Of a DNA stretch of 64,000 nt, positions 17,606-26,988 are shown in pieces. Where the stretch lies: assembly GCA_020846435.1 (NCBI GenBank), contig JADLDY010000001.1, positions 62,001 to 126,000 of the forward strand. Reading direction: 5' to 3'. Each line of letters starts with the position of its first letter. Positions within the stretch are counted from its first letter, which is position 1. The notes beneath the pieces were generated by a model. It saw only the letters and a list, made by a program, of their open reading frames with translations. It was not told the origin of the DNA and searched no databases. The DNA is from Deltaproteobacteria bacterium. GTDB taxonomy: Bacteria; Desulfobacterota; GWC2-55-46. A program made the translations under genes and the position numbers.

Positions 17606-19485
17606 TAAAGGAGATGCTAAAGGTCCAGATAATCGGGCCAAGGTCGCTCCTTGACGAGGCCGTAAGGGAGATACACGCCGCGGCAGTCGTCCATGTCGAG
17701 ACTCTTCCTGAAAAGAGGCTCCTTGAGAGCGAGTTTCCGGGCAGGTTTCCCATAGAGCGCGAGAAGCTCATGGAAAAGGAGGCGCTTGAAAAGTACGCCG
17801 AGCGTCTCAGGAGCTTCAAGGCCCTCATTCCAGTACCTTCGTCCCACAGGATAGTCAGGGTCGGCTTTGGCGAGATACACGGATACATGGCCGAGCTCTC
17901 TGCGTTCGAGGAGAGGGCAAGAGAGCTGCGGGCCAGGAAGGACAGCCTCGCCGACGAGCTTTCGATAATAATCAAGTACCAGAAGCTCCTACGGGGCTTC
18001 GCGCCGATAGTCACCCGCCTCGGCGGTCTCAGAAACTTCGACATAACCGGACTGACCCTTGAGAGGACGAGGGAGGACATCTCAGGCCTCCTTGAAACCG
18101 AGGTCTCCCGCGTGACCGAAGGCAAGTACAGCGTCCATACGAGAGAGATCGACGAGCACACCCTCGGGGTCGTCCTGACTTATCCCAAGTCCTATGCCCC
18201 TCAGGTCAAGGCGCTTCTTTCAGGCAGGGCCGTAAGCGAGATGAGGCTTCCGGACGAGTACTCGGACATGACGCTGATAGAGGCGTTGAAGCTCATGGGC
18301 ATGCGCTCGGCCGAGCTACCCGGTCTCATGAGCGGCGTTGACGGCGAGCTCTACTCCATCTCGACAGTCTGGTACGGGACCGTCATCGGTGTAGCCCGGG
18401 CGATAGAGGACAGCCTCGAGGAGATAGGGGTCCTTTCCTACGCCAGCGCGACAAGGTTCGCCTTCATCATAGAAGGCTGGGTGCCGGCAGATGCGTACGA
18501 GCAGCTTGCGTCCAGGCTCAAAGGCCTCTTTCACGACAGGATTCACCTGAGGACGATCGATATCAGGAAAGAAGAGCGGGCTTTGATACCGGTCTTCATA
18601 AAAAACCACAGGCTCATAAGGCCGTTCGAGGTCTTTCTTGCCGCGCTCTCGACGCCCAGGTACGGCTCGATCGACCCGACGCCATTTGTCGCTCTTTTCT
18701 TCCCGGTCTTTTTCGGCCTCATCGTCGCTGACATGGGCTACGGAGCCGTGATATTCACTCTGGCCCTGTATTTGAGGCGCAGGTTTGGCGCGGAAAAACA
18801 GTTTTTGCGCGACGCGGCTACCGTCTTCGCGGTAAGCGGCGCGTCGGCGATAATCTTCGGTTTTCTTTTCGGCGAGTTCTTCGGCGACCTCGGCGAGAGG
18901 GCAGGGCTCCTCCACCCTGTTCTCCTCAACAGGATAGAGGCGTTAAAGACGCTCATCGCGGTCACGATCGCCATAGGCGTGGGTCATGTCATCCTCGGAG
19001 TCGTGATAGGCATCGTGAGCCACGCCAGAAGGCGCGACCTTAAAGAGACTGGCGCGAAGGCTGTTTACCTGACCCTCATAGCTTCGTTCATAGCCCTCGC
19101 GCTGGCCATGGCAGGCTTTGTTCCAGACGCTCTCATACCATGGGCAGCCTCTGTCATGGGCTTATCGTTCATAGCCCTTTCGGTCCTGGAGGGCATGCTC
19201 GGGCCGATAGAGTTCATGGAGGCCCTCGGCAACATCATATCCTACGTGCGCCTCATGGCCGTAGGAACCGCGTCGGTAGTCATGGCCCTCGTTGCCAACC
19301 AGATGGGCGCTCTTGCCGACAACGCGGCGCTCGGCGTCATCATCGCGGCGCTCATCCATTGTCTCAATCTGCTCTTGAGCGTCCTGAGCCCGTCGATACA
19401 GTCGATGAGGCTGCAGTACGTCGAGTTCTTCAGCAAGTTCTACGAGGGCGGCGGCAGGCTTTACAGGCCTTTTAAAAAGAGATGA
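17602..19485 (+). CDS. atpI: V/A-type ATPase subunit I (a-subunit)
   Basis: Membrane subunit providing the ion half-channels next to the K ring. The N-terminal ~340 residues are cytosolic and helical. At least seven membrane helices follow, starting near PTPFVALFFPVFFGLIVADMG and including GAEKQFLRDAATVFAVSGASA. The conserved Arg-bearing helix is visible as GNIISYVRLMAVGTASVVMA, where the Arg faces the ring carboxylate. At 627 residues it has normal length. It starts at GTG overlapping the previous stop. Confidence 0.95.
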   Translation: MIKEMLKVQIIGPRSLLDEAVREIHAAAVVHVETLPEKRLLESEFPGRFPIEREKLMEKEALEKYAERLRSFKALIPVPSSHRIVRVGFGEIHGYMAELSAFEERARELRARKDSLADELSIIIKYQKLLRGFAPIVTRLGGLRNFDITGLTLERTREDISGLLETEVSRVTEGKYSVHTREIDEHTLGVVLTYPKSYAPQVKALLSGRAVSEMRLPDEYSDMTLIEALKLMGMRSAELPGLMSGVDGELYSISTVWYGTVIGVARAIEDSLEEIGVLSYASATRFAFIIEGWVPADAYEQLASRLKGLFHDRIHLRTIDIRKEERALIPVFIKNHRLIRPFEVFLAALSTPRYGSIDPTPFVALFFPVFFGLIVADMGYGAVIFTLALYLRRRFGAEKQFLRDAATVFAVSGASAIIFGFLFGEFFGDLGERAGLLHPVLLNRIEALKTLIAVTIAIGVGHVILGVVIGIVSHARRRDLKETGAKAVYLTLIASFIALALAMAGFVPDALIPWAASVMGLSFIALSVLEGMLGPIEFMEALGNIISYVRLMAVGTASVVMALVANQMGALADNAALGVIIAALIHCLNLLLSVLSPSIQSMRLQYVEFFSKFYEGGGRLYRPFKKR

Positions 19486-19507
19486 AAGAGAATATCAGGA
19501 GGTGTAT

Positions 19508-19720
19508 ATGGAAAAAGGGATAATAGCCCTGGCGGCGGCCCTGGCGATCGGCATACCGGCCATCGCGACAGGCTGGGCGCAGAGCAGGATAGGCTCGGCA
19601 GGGGCGGGGACAATGGCTGAGAAGCCAGAGCTTGCCGGTATCTTCATAATCCTCGTGGCCATACCGGAGACGATGGTCCTTTTGGGCTTCGTCGTAGCCT
19701 ATCTCATAATAAGCGGCTGA
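19508..19720 (+). CDS. atpK: V/A-type ATPase rotor ring subunit K (c)
   Basis: 70-residue two-helix hairpin forming the rotating ring. Helix 1 spans about residues 4-25, the polar loop carries GSAGAGTMAEKPELAG, and helix 2 holds the ion-binding carboxylate in AIPETMVLLGF. A Gln sits in helix 1 (TGWAQSRIG). A Gln plus Glu-Thr pair is reminiscent of Na+-binding rings, but ion specificity cannot be concluded. ATG 19508 is preceded by a strong AGGAGGT; an in-frame GTG at 19502 overlaps that Shine-Dalgarno and is rejected. The strong site suits the high copy number of this subunit. Confidence 0.95.
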   Translation: MEKGIIALAAALAIGIPAIATGWAQSRIGSAGAGTMAEKPELAGIFIILVAIPETMVLLGFVVAYLIISG

Positions 19721-19721
19721 T

Positions 19722-20303
19722 ATGTCGGAAGACACTCTCATAACAGCCCTTGAGGAGGAGGCTTTCTCTCAGGCGGAGCGCATCCTTGAAGAGGCCCGGG
19801 CTTCGGCCGAGGGTATCCTCAGCGACGTCAGGGCAGAGGTCTCCAGAGAGCGCGAAAGGCGCTCCGCGGAGGTTGACGCGGAGATGAAGGCGCACAGGGC
19901 CGCGCTCTTGAACGCCGCGTCCATAAGGGCAGCGGGCGCTGTCCTCTCGGTCCGCCACAGCCTCATTGAAGAGGCTATGGCCGAGGCTGTGAAAAAGTTC
20001 TCTTCAATGCACAAAGATGAGTACGGAAAATTTCTGAACCAGCTCTTCTCAGAAGTCAAGGCTGAATGGGAAAAGCACAGGCCTCTCGATGAGCCTGTCG
20101 CGCTCGTTGCCCCCTCCGACATCGGCCTTATCGAGACTGCGGCCCAGCTCAAGGCCGACGAAAGTGTCTCTTCAGGGGTCGTCATGACGACGCTTGACGG
20201 CTCAGTGAGGTTCGAGAACACGGTCGAGGGGAGGCTCGCGAGGGCGAAGGCGGCCATGATGCCGGCTATGAACGAGATGCTCTTTGACGGAGTATTCCCG
20301 TGA
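19722..20303 (+). CDS. atpE: V/A-type ATPase subunit E
   Basis: 193-residue peripheral-stalk subunit. The N-terminal ~95 residues form a long charged helix (EEEAFSQAERILEEARASAEG) that pairs with the H/G subunit. The C-terminal half is the alpha/beta domain that caps the A/B hexamer, ending in a segment RFENTVEGRLARAKAAMMP typical of the family. It starts one base after the K stop and overlaps the next gene by 4 bp. Confidence 0.92.
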   Translation: MSEDTLITALEEEAFSQAERILEEARASAEGILSDVRAEVSRERERRSAEVDAEMKAHRAALLNAASIRAAGAVLSVRHSLIEEAMAEAVKKFSSMHKDEYGKFLNQLFSEVKAEWEKHRPLDEPVALVAPSDIGLIETAAQLKADESVSSGVVMTTLDGSVRFENTVEGRLARAKAAMMPAMNEMLFDGVFP

Positions 20304-21376
20304 ACGCCCTGTTGCAGCGGCCTGCTGACGTTGACCTCAGTTATTTCAACGCGCGCGTGCGCGCCATGAGGGGCTTACTCTTTCGCAGGGAGGAGTATGA
20401 GCCGCTAATGCGGCTCTCTTCAATCGACGCGCTCCTTGAGAGGCTCAAGGCGACCCGTTACGGCCCTCACATCGAGGCGGCTCTTTCAAGGCGACCTGAG
20501 CCGTCAGAGGCGCTCTCGGCGGCTCTCGTGACAGAGCTTGCCGCATCTCTCTCAATGCTCTGGAAGAGCGCGCCAGAGGGCGCGAGGCCGCTTTTGAAGG
20601 CCATGTACACGCACTGGGAGATCTTTGACCTCAAGGTCCTTCTGCGCGGGATAGCCAGAGGGGTCCGCCGCGAGGAGATGAAGGCTTCGCTTATTCCGGC
20701 CGGGGAGTTCGACGCGGCCTCCCTCGACGCGCTCCTCACGTCAAAGGACATCCCCGACCTCATAAGTTTCCTTGAGACATGGGGGAGCCCATATGCCGGC
20801 GTTTTGAAGCCGGGGCTCATCGAGTATAAAAGGAGCGGCAGGATCATAGAGATGGAGCTTCGGGCCGACCTCGCGACGAACGCACTCCTCATCGACGCGC
20901 TTTCCGCCAGTTCAACAGGCGCCAGCATAATGCGGGAGTGGCTAGGCAGGAAGGCTGACTTTCAGAACGCTCTCACGCTTTTTAAAATATCCGGCGAGGG
21001 ATATTCGGCCAATGCCGCTTCCGGCTTTTTCATGGAAGGCGGCTTTGGCCTGACGCGCGAGCGTTTCATAAGGCTTTTCGGACTGAAGGATAAGGAAGAG
21101 CTCTTAAACGCGCTTGGAGCGGCAGGCACTGGCGCCATGAAAAAGGCGCTCGCTCTCTCCGGCGGCGACACCATGCTAATGGAAGAAGCGGTAGAGGACG
21201 CCATGAAGGAGCACTTCAGGACGCTCTCAATCATAGACCCGCTTTCCATCGCTCTTGCCGCGTCTTTCATATACATGAAAATAAGGGAGATGAAAAACCT
21301 GAGGCTCATCGGAAGGGGCCTCGCCTTCGGCGTCCCGCTCGATGAGCTCAGGCTTTTTATCTTCTATCCGGTGTAG
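20300..21376 (+). CDS. atpC: V/A-type ATPase subunit C
   Basis: 358-residue, almost all-helical, funnel-shaped subunit that joins the central shaft to the membrane ring (called d in eukaryotes). It begins with the typical DLSYFNARVRAMRGLLFRREEY and ends with the conserved KIREMKNLRLIGRGLAFGVP, which is a good family marker. The GTG start overlaps the subunit E stop, a coupling arrangement repeated through the operon. Confidence 0.92.
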   Translation: MNALLQRPADVDLSYFNARVRAMRGLLFRREEYEPLMRLSSIDALLERLKATRYGPHIEAALSRRPEPSEALSAALVTELAASLSMLWKSAPEGARPLLKAMYTHWEIFDLKVLLRGIARGVRREEMKASLIPAGEFDAASLDALLTSKDIPDLISFLETWGSPYAGVLKPGLIEYKRSGRIIEMELRADLATNALLIDALSASSTGASIMREWLGRKADFQNALTLFKISGEGYSANAASGFFMEGGFGLTRERFIRLFGLKDKEELLNALGAAGTGAMKKALALSGGDTMLMEEAVEDAMKEHFRTLSIIDPLSIALAASFIYMKIREMKNLRLIGRGLAFGVPLDELRLFIFYPV

Positions 21377-21379
21377 GCG

Positions 21380-21709
21380 ATGAGCGAGCTCCTTGTGATA
21401 ACGCGCACCGGCGCGTCGCTGGGCTTCCAGACAGCGGGGCTCGCGACACTCGAAGTGGACTCTCAGACCGACATGTCGGCCCTTCTCCTTGATTTGCAGG
21501 AGGAGGGGCGTTACGGCCTCATCGCCATAGAGGAGAGTTTTCTTGACAAGGCTTCAGAACACGCGAAAAAGCGCCTCAGGAAAAAGGGGCTTCCAGTGAT
21601 AGTGCCTCTTAACCTGCCGCTCAGCTGGGGTGAGGAAGAGGCAGGGGAGTCCCCTGTGCTGAGGCTTATAAGGCGCGCCATAGGCTACCAGATAAAGATA
21701 AAGAGATGA
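21380..21709 (+). CDS. atpF: V/A-type ATPase subunit F
   Basis: 109-residue small alpha/beta protein of the central shaft. It shows the family pattern of a Rossmann-like start (LLVITRTGASLGFQTAGL), YGLIAIEESFLDKA in the middle, and a basic C-terminal helix that would contact subunit D. It lies 3 bp after subunit C and 1 bp before subunit A. Confidence 0.9.
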   Translation: MSELLVITRTGASLGFQTAGLATLEVDSQTDMSALLLDLQEEGRYGLIAIEESFLDKASEHAKKRLRKKGLPVIVPLNLPLSWGEEEAGESPVLRLIRRAIGYQIKIKR

Positions 21710-21710
21710 G

Positions 21711-23465
21711 ATGACAGAGAAAAAGGGGAAGATTTACGGGGTGGCAGGCCCGACGGTCCTTGTAAAGGGCATGAGCGGGCCTGTCATGAACACCGTCTGC
21801 CTCGTCGGCAGGCAGGGGCTCCTTGGCGAGATAATCAGGGTCAAGGGCGACTTCGCCACTTTGCAGGTCTACGAGGACACGAGCGGCATCTCGGTCGGCG
21901 AAGAGGTCGTAAGCTATGGGCTGCCCTTGAGCGTAACCCTCGGCCCGGGGCTCCTTGCCGGCATATTCGACGGCATACAGAGGCCGCTCGAGAAGATAAG
22001 GCTCGCCGCCGGAGGCTTCATACCCAGGGGCATAAAGATAGAGGCCATCGACAGGGAGAGGCTCTGGGAGTTCGCGCCGCTTAAGAAAAAGGGCGACCCT
22101 GTCGAGCCCGGAGACATCATAGGCACTGTCCAGGAGACGCCGAGGATAGTCCACAAGATAATGGTCCCCCCCGGCTCATCCGGCACGATTACAGAGATAA
22201 AGTCCGGCATGGTCTCAGGCAAGGAGCATGTCTGCATGCTCTCGACCGGCAAGTCCATCGGCCTTTTTCAGGAGTGGCCCGTCAGAATCCCGAGGCCGTT
22301 CAAATCAAAACTTCCACCTACGACCCCGTTCATAACCGGGCAGAGGGTCTTTGACACGCTCCTTCCGGTTGCCGAAGGCGGCACGGCGATAGTGCCGGGA
22401 GGCTTCGGCACAGGAAAGACGGTCGTCGAGCAGACCATAGCGAAGTTCTCCAAGAGCGACATCGTAGTCTATGTCGGCTGTGGCGAGAGGGGCAACGAGA
22501 TGTCGGAGATATTGAGTGACTTTCCGGCGTTGAGCGACCCTGCCTCAGGCCTGCCGTTGAGCCAGCGCACGGTAATCGTCGTCAACACCTCGAACATGCC
22601 TGTTGCCGCGAGGGAGGCTTCGATCTTCACCGGAATAACGATAGCCGAGTACTTCCGCGATATGGGTTACAGCGTTGCCATGCTCGCCGACTCGATATCG
22701 CGCTGGGCAGAGGCTTTAAGGGAGATATCGTCGAGGCTCGAAGAGATGCCCGGCGAAGAGGGCTTCCCGCCGTATCTGGCCACCCAGCTCGGCATATTCT
22801 ACGAGCGTTCCGGAAAAGTCAGGTGCCTCGGGGCAGATGAGAGGACCGGCTCTGTCACGGTCATCAGCGCGGTCTCCCCACCGGGCGGCGATTTTTCCGA
22901 GCCTGTCACGCAGGCTTCATTGAGGTTTGCCGGCACGCTCTGGGCGCTCGACCCGGACCTCGCGTACAGGAGGCACTTCCCGGCCGTCAACTGGCTCGCG
23001 AGCTTCAGTTTGTATCACTCGGAACTTGGCGGCTGGTTCTCCGGGAATGTAGCCGAAGACATGGCGAGACTGAGAAGGAAGCTCTTCACGCTCCTTCAGA
23101 GGCAGACCGAGCTTCGCGACATAATACAGATAATCGGAGTGGAGGCTTTGCAGGAGTCCGACAGGCTTACGTTAGAGGTCGCGAACATCGCGACAGAGTC
23201 TTTCTTGAAGCAGAGCGCGTTCAGCGAGGTCGACGCCTTCAACACCTACGAGAAGCAGTATTGGATGCTCAAGGCCATATTCGCTTACATGGAGAGCGCG
23301 GAAGCCGCATTGAGGCGCGGCGTCTACATAGAGACGATACTCGAGAACCCGGCGGCATCTTCCCTGGCGGCAATGAAGGAGATGGCGAACGAGGGCTTCT
23401 CGAAAAAGGCTTCTGAGCTGATACGCGACATCGAGAGCGAGTTCGCCATACTCGATGAAAAATAG
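21711..23465 (+). CDS. atpA: V/A-type ATPase catalytic subunit A
   Basis: Catalytic nucleotide-hydrolysing or -synthesising subunit. At 584 residues it has the A-subunit-specific insertion (bulge domain, including PEATP-like region EPGDIIGTVQETPRIVHK). The P-loop GGFGTGKTVVEQ, Walker B-like YSVAMLADSISRWAEALREIS and the EEMPGEEGFPPYL signature are all present. The N-terminal barrel begins GKIYGVAGPTVLVKG. It follows subunit F by one base. Confidence 0.98.
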   Translation: MTEKKGKIYGVAGPTVLVKGMSGPVMNTVCLVGRQGLLGEIIRVKGDFATLQVYEDTSGISVGEEVVSYGLPLSVTLGPGLLAGIFDGIQRPLEKIRLAAGGFIPRGIKIEAIDRERLWEFAPLKKKGDPVEPGDIIGTVQETPRIVHKIMVPPGSSGTITEIKSGMVSGKEHVCMLSTGKSIGLFQEWPVRIPRPFKSKLPPTTPFITGQRVFDTLLPVAEGGTAIVPGGFGTGKTVVEQTIAKFSKSDIVVYVGCGERGNEMSEILSDFPALSDPASGLPLSQRTVIVVNTSNMPVAAREASIFTGITIAEYFRDMGYSVAMLADSISRWAEALREISSRLEEMPGEEGFPPYLATQLGIFYERSGKVRCLGADERTGSVTVISAVSPPGGDFSEPVTQASLRFAGTLWALDPDLAYRRHFPAVNWLASFSLYHSELGGWFSGNVAEDMARLRRKLFTLLQRQTELRDIIQIIGVEALQESDRLTLEVANIATESFLKQSAFSEVDAFNTYEKQYWMLKAIFAYMESAEAALRRGVYIETILENPAASSLAAMKEMANEGFSKKASELIRDIESEFAILDEK

Positions 23466-23474
23466 GAGAGACGA

Positions 23475-24824
23475 TTGGCCATTGACCTCATAAAACGCGA
23501 GTACCGCACCATAAGCTCGATCTCCGGCCCTCTCGTCTTCGTAGAGAAGGTCACTGGCGCTTCTTTAGGCGAGATGTGCTCTGTCGTGCTCGGCAGCGGA
23601 GAGAAGCGCACAGGCCAGATACTCCAGCTCATGGGCACGACAGCCATTGTGCAGGTCCTTCAGGGCACTTCCGGCATAGACCCTGAGGCCGCCCGCGTAT
23701 TCCCGACAGGAGAGGCCGCAAGGATCGGCGTCTCAAAGGACCTTTTCGGCAGGGTCATGAACGGCTTCGGAGTGCCCATCGACGGCCTGCCGCCGATAAT
23801 ACCGGACGAGTACCTTGACATCAACGGGCTGCCCATGAACCCGGCCTCGCGCGAGAAGCCGGACTTTTTCGTGCAGACCGGGATATCCGCGATAGACGGG
23901 CTCAATACGCTCGTGCGCGGGCAAAAGCTCCCGATCTTCTCGGGCGCGGGCCTTCCGGCCAAAGAGCTCGCCCTCCAGATAGTCAGGCAGGCGAAAGTCG
24001 CCGAGACAGGGGACTTCGCCGTCATACTCGGGGCCATGGGCATAACCTCGAGGGAGGGCTTTTTCTTCAGGAAGTCTCTCCAGGAATCAGGCGCGCTCGA
24101 ACGGACGATAGCGTTCATAAACGAGGTGAGCGACCCGACGATAGAGAGGCTTTTTACGCCCAGGATAGCCCTGACTGTCGCCGAGTACCTTGCCTTCGAG
24201 CGCGGCTACCACGTCATGGTCATCCTCACGGACATGACCTCGTACTGCGAGTCGCTGCGCGAGATAGGCTCTGCCAGAGAGGAGATACCCGGCAGGAGGA
24301 GCTACCCGGGCTACATGTACACGGATCTGGCCACCCTCTACGAGAGGGCGGGCAGGCTCAAGGGCAAGAAAGGCTCTGTCACGCTCATGCCGATTTTGAC
24401 CATGCCTGACGACGACATAACGCATCCGATACCCGACCTCACCGGATATATAACCGAAGGGCAGATAGTCCTCTCCCGCGCCCTCCACAGGAAGGGCATA
24501 TACCCGCCGATAGAAGTCCTGCCGTGCCTCTCCAGGCTCATGACCCTGGGCATAGGAAAGGGCAAGACAAGGGAAGGGCACAGGGCTATCTCGGATCAGC
24601 TCTACTCGGCGTACGCGAGGGGCATCGACGTAAGAAGGCTCGTGACCATAGTCGGCGAAGAGGGCCTCTCCGACCTCGACAGGAGGTATCTTGAGTTCGC
24701 TGACGAGTTCGAGAGGAAGTTCGTCGGACAGCTCGATGAAGACCGCTCGATAGACGCGACCCTCGACCTGGGGCTTGAGCTCTTGAAGAGCGTGCCTGAA
24801 GGCGAGTCCGTAAGGAGAAAATAG
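23475..24824 (+). CDS. atpB: V/A-type ATPase non-catalytic subunit B
   Basis: 449-residue partner of subunit A in the hexamer. The equivalent of the P-loop is degenerate ([15 protein letters not shown]), as expected for the B subunit. Other markers are [36 protein letters not shown] and [20 protein letters not shown]. The start is TTG with AGGAGAG upstream at a good distance; no ATG occurs nearby in frame, so TTG is accepted. It is followed after one base by subunit D. Confidence 0.97.
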   Translation: MAIDLIKREYRTISSISGPLVFVEKVTGASLGEMCSVVLGSGEKRTGQILQLMGTTAIVQVLQGTSGIDPEAARVFPTGEAARIGVSKDLFGRVMNGFGVPIDGLPPIIPDEYLDINGLPMNPASREKPDFFVQTGISAIDGLNTLVRGQKLPIFSGAGLPAKELALQIVRQAKVAETGDFAVILGAMGITSREGFFFRKSLQESGALERTIAFINEVSDPTIERLFTPRIALTVAEYLAFERGYHVMVILTDMTSYCESLREIGSAREEIPGRRSYPGYMYTDLATLYERAGRLKGKKGSVTLMPILTMPDDDITHPIPDLTGYITEGQIVLSRALHRKGIYPPIEVLPCLSRLMTLGIGKGKTREGHRAISDQLYSAYARGIDVRRLVTIVGEEGLSDLDRRYLEFADEFERKFVGQLDEDRSIDATLDLGLELLKSVPEGESVRRK

Positions 24825-24825
24825 C

Positions 24826-25455
24826 ATGGCCGTCCTTGAAAAGAGCGCGCCCACGAGGGAGCAGTTCCTTTCGCTCAGAAGGCGTTACGAAGTCATAGGC
24901 AAGGGCCTGGAGCTCTTGAAGAGCAAGCGGGAGGCCCTGATGAAGGAGTTCTTCAGCATGGTCGACGAGTCGATCAGGATGAGGGACGAGCTCACGGCCA
25001 TGCTCGGCGCGGCGTACAGGGGGCTGGAGAGGGCGAGGGCGCTAAACGGAGCGGCAGTCGAGTCGTTCGCCTTCGGCGCCAGGCGCACTGTTTCGCTGAA
25101 CATCAGGGCAAGGAACGTCTGGGGCGTCCTCATCCCTGAGATAGAGGACGTGAAGCTCGCGAGGACGCTTGATGCCATGGACGTCTCGCCTGTCGGCGAG
25201 AACTCCGGCGTCATCGACACGGCGCGCAGGTTCGAGGCGGCGTCAGAATTGATAGTCAAAATAGCCTCCCGCGAGATAAGGCTCACCGCCATAGGGGAAG
25301 TCATAAGGGCTGATTCGAGGAAGATAAACGCCATAAACGAAGTGATACTGCCCTCCATAAAAAACCGCGTCAAGTTCATAGAAAGGGTCCTCGAGGAGCG
25401 GGAAAGGGAGGAGATATTCCGCCTCAAGAGAAATAAAGCCAGAAAACAGTCCTGA
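24826..25455 (+). CDS. atpD: V/A-type ATPase subunit D (rotor shaft)
   Basis: 209-residue antiparallel coiled coil forming the rotor axle, analogous to F-type gamma. It opens with PTREQFLSLRRRYEVIGKGLELLKSKREAL, trimmed here by the family start, and ends with a second long helix KIINAINEV-like segment IKNRVKFIERVLEEREREE. Length and placement as the last operon gene match Thermus-type V/A ATPases. No terminator is evident in the 125 bp before purB. Confidence 0.94.
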   Translation: MAVLEKSAPTREQFLSLRRRYEVIGKGLELLKSKREALMKEFFSMVDESIRMRDELTAMLGAAYRGLERARALNGAAVESFAFGARRTVSLNIRARNVWGVLIPEIEDVKLARTLDAMDVSPVGENSGVIDTARRFEAASELIVKIASREIRLTAIGEVIRADSRKINAINEVILPSIKNRVKFIERVLEEREREEIFRLKRNKARKQS

Positions 25456-25517
25456 CCCCTCAGTTTTACACGCTTTTTTGCCGGTTTTGTCCCTGTGCTT
25501 CGCCTGAAATATCCCAC

Positions 25518-25547
25518 TTGTAATAATCGCCCCCCTTCTGGTATATT
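25518..25547 (+). promoter_or_regulatory. Candidate sigma-70-type promoter of purB
   Basis: TTGTAA at 25518-25523 and TATATT at 25542-25547 are separated by 18 bp, placing a start site near 25554, about 27 bp before the purB GTG. The match is by eye and moderate. Confidence 0.45.
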
Positions 25548-25580
25548 ACCTTTTTTCCAATACATATTCCGGAGCCGCAA

Positions 25581-26876
25581 GTGATAGAGAGGTACACGAG
25601 AAAACAGATGGGCCGCATCTGGGAACCTGAGATGAGGTTTGGTAAGTGGCTCGAAGTGGAGATCGCCGCCTGCGAGGCGTGGAACAGGCTCGGCAAGATA
25701 CCTGATAAGGCGCTCAAGACCATAGTCAAAAAAGCCAATTTCAATGTCGAGCGCATAGACGAGATCGAAAAGACGGTCAAGCACGATGTCATAGCGTTTT
25801 TGACCTCGGTCGCCGAATTCGTCGGCCCTGACTCTCGCTACATACACATGGGGCTTACCTCTTCCGACATTATCGACACCTCGTTCGCGCTCCTTTTGAG
25901 GGAAGCCGCGGATATCATCATATGCGACATAGAGGGGCTTCGCGAAGTCCTGAAGAAAAGGGCGTACGAGCACAAGGACACGCCGATGATGGGCCGCTCT
26001 CACGGCATACACGCCGAGCCCATGACCTTCGGGTTGAAGATGGCGCTCTGGTACGACGAGATGGGCAGGAACCTCGAGCGCATGGAGCGCGCGAAGGAAG
26101 TCATCTCCTGCGGCAAGCTCTCCGGCGCAGTGGGCACCTTCTCGCAGATAGACCCCAGGGTCGAGACCTATGTCTTAAAGAAGCTCGGCCTGAAGGCCGA
26201 GTCTGTGGCAACCCAGGTCGTTCACAGGGACAGGCACGCCGAGTTTTTCAACGCCCTGGCCATAACTGCCGCGTCCCTTGAGAAGTTCGCCATAGAGGTG
26301 CGCCACCTCCAGAGGACAGAGGTCCTTGAGGCTGAAGAGCCGTTCACAAAGGGGCAGAAGGGCTCCTCAGCCATGCCGCACAAGAGAAACCCCATTCTCT
26401 CCGAGAACATCACCGGGCTCGCGAGGCTCGTGCGCGGATACGCGGCAAGCGCGATGGAGAACATAGCCCTGTGGCACGAGAGGGACATAAGCCACTCGTC
26501 AGTCGAGAGGGTTATCGCGCCGGACGCGACTATCGCGCTCGACTTCATGCTCTCGAGGGCTACCGGCCTCATGAGAGACCTTGTCGTGTACCCGCAGAAC
26601 ATGCTCGACAACATCGACAAATTAAAGGGTGTAGTCTTCTCTCAGAAGGTGCTCTTGAAGCTCATCGACAAGGGGACGACAAGGGAAGAGGCCTACGCGA
26701 TAGTGCAGAGGAACGCCATGAAGGTCTGGGAAGGGCTCGGGGATTTCAGGAGCCTCCTCATAGACGACCTCGAGGTCATGAACTTCCTTTCAATAAAGGA
26801 ACTTGACGCCTGCTTCGACCTGAAGCCGTACCTCAAGCACGTTGACTACATATTCAAGAGGACTTTCAGAAAATAA
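25581..26876 (+). CDS. purB: Adenylosuccinate lyase
   Basis: Acts twice in purine synthesis: cleaves SAICAR to AICAR and adenylosuccinate to AMP. The fumarase/aspartase-superfamily signature GSSAMPHKRNPI is present (near residue 262-273), as are the MGLTSSDIIDTS region and the catalytic-His region MGRSHGIHAEP. The 431-residue length is normal. The start is GTG. It heads a purB-purC-purS-purQ group, although a hairpin repeat separates it from purC. Confidence 0.97.
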   Translation: MIERYTRKQMGRIWEPEMRFGKWLEVEIAACEAWNRLGKIPDKALKTIVKKANFNVERIDEIEKTVKHDVIAFLTSVAEFVGPDSRYIHMGLTSSDIIDTSFALLLREAADIIICDIEGLREVLKKRAYEHKDTPMMGRSHGIHAEPMTFGLKMALWYDEMGRNLERMERAKEVISCGKLSGAVGTFSQIDPRVETYVLKKLGLKAESVATQVVHRDRHAEFFNALAITAASLEKFAIEVRHLQRTEVLEAEEPFTKGQKGSSAMPHKRNPILSENITGLARLVRGYAASAMENIALWHERDISHSSVERVIAPDATIALDFMLSRATGLMRDLVVYPQNMLDNIDKLKGVVFSQKVLLKLIDKGTTREEAYAIVQRNAMKVWEGLGDFRSLLIDDLEVMNFLSIKELDACFDLKPYLKHVDYIFKRTFRK

Positions 26877-26877
26877 A

Positions 26878-26958
26878 GGGTGCTCTGAAAATTGCTCTTT
26901 TTCCCGAGCTCTTCGTTTCCTTGATCTCGGAAAAAATATCTGATTTTTAGAGCACCCC
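26878..26958. repeat. Complete 80-bp nested-hairpin repeat
   Basis: Outer arms GGGTGCTCTGAAAAT and ATTTTTAGAGCACCCC are inverted complements (one or two mismatches). An inner pair CCGAG/CTCGG with flanking T and A runs nests inside. It begins one base after the purB stop. Half copies occur at 8811-8851, 29736-29768 and 62562-62606. No run of T follows the outer stem, so it is not a typical terminator. Confidence 0.75.
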
Positions 26959-26988
26959 AAATAGTATTAAAAGGCGGAGGCTTTTGTA

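Noticed and set aside
26878-26958. Terminator of purB
   Set aside because: The stem is long but lacks a following T run, and half copies occur elsewhere, so it is better described as a repeat.
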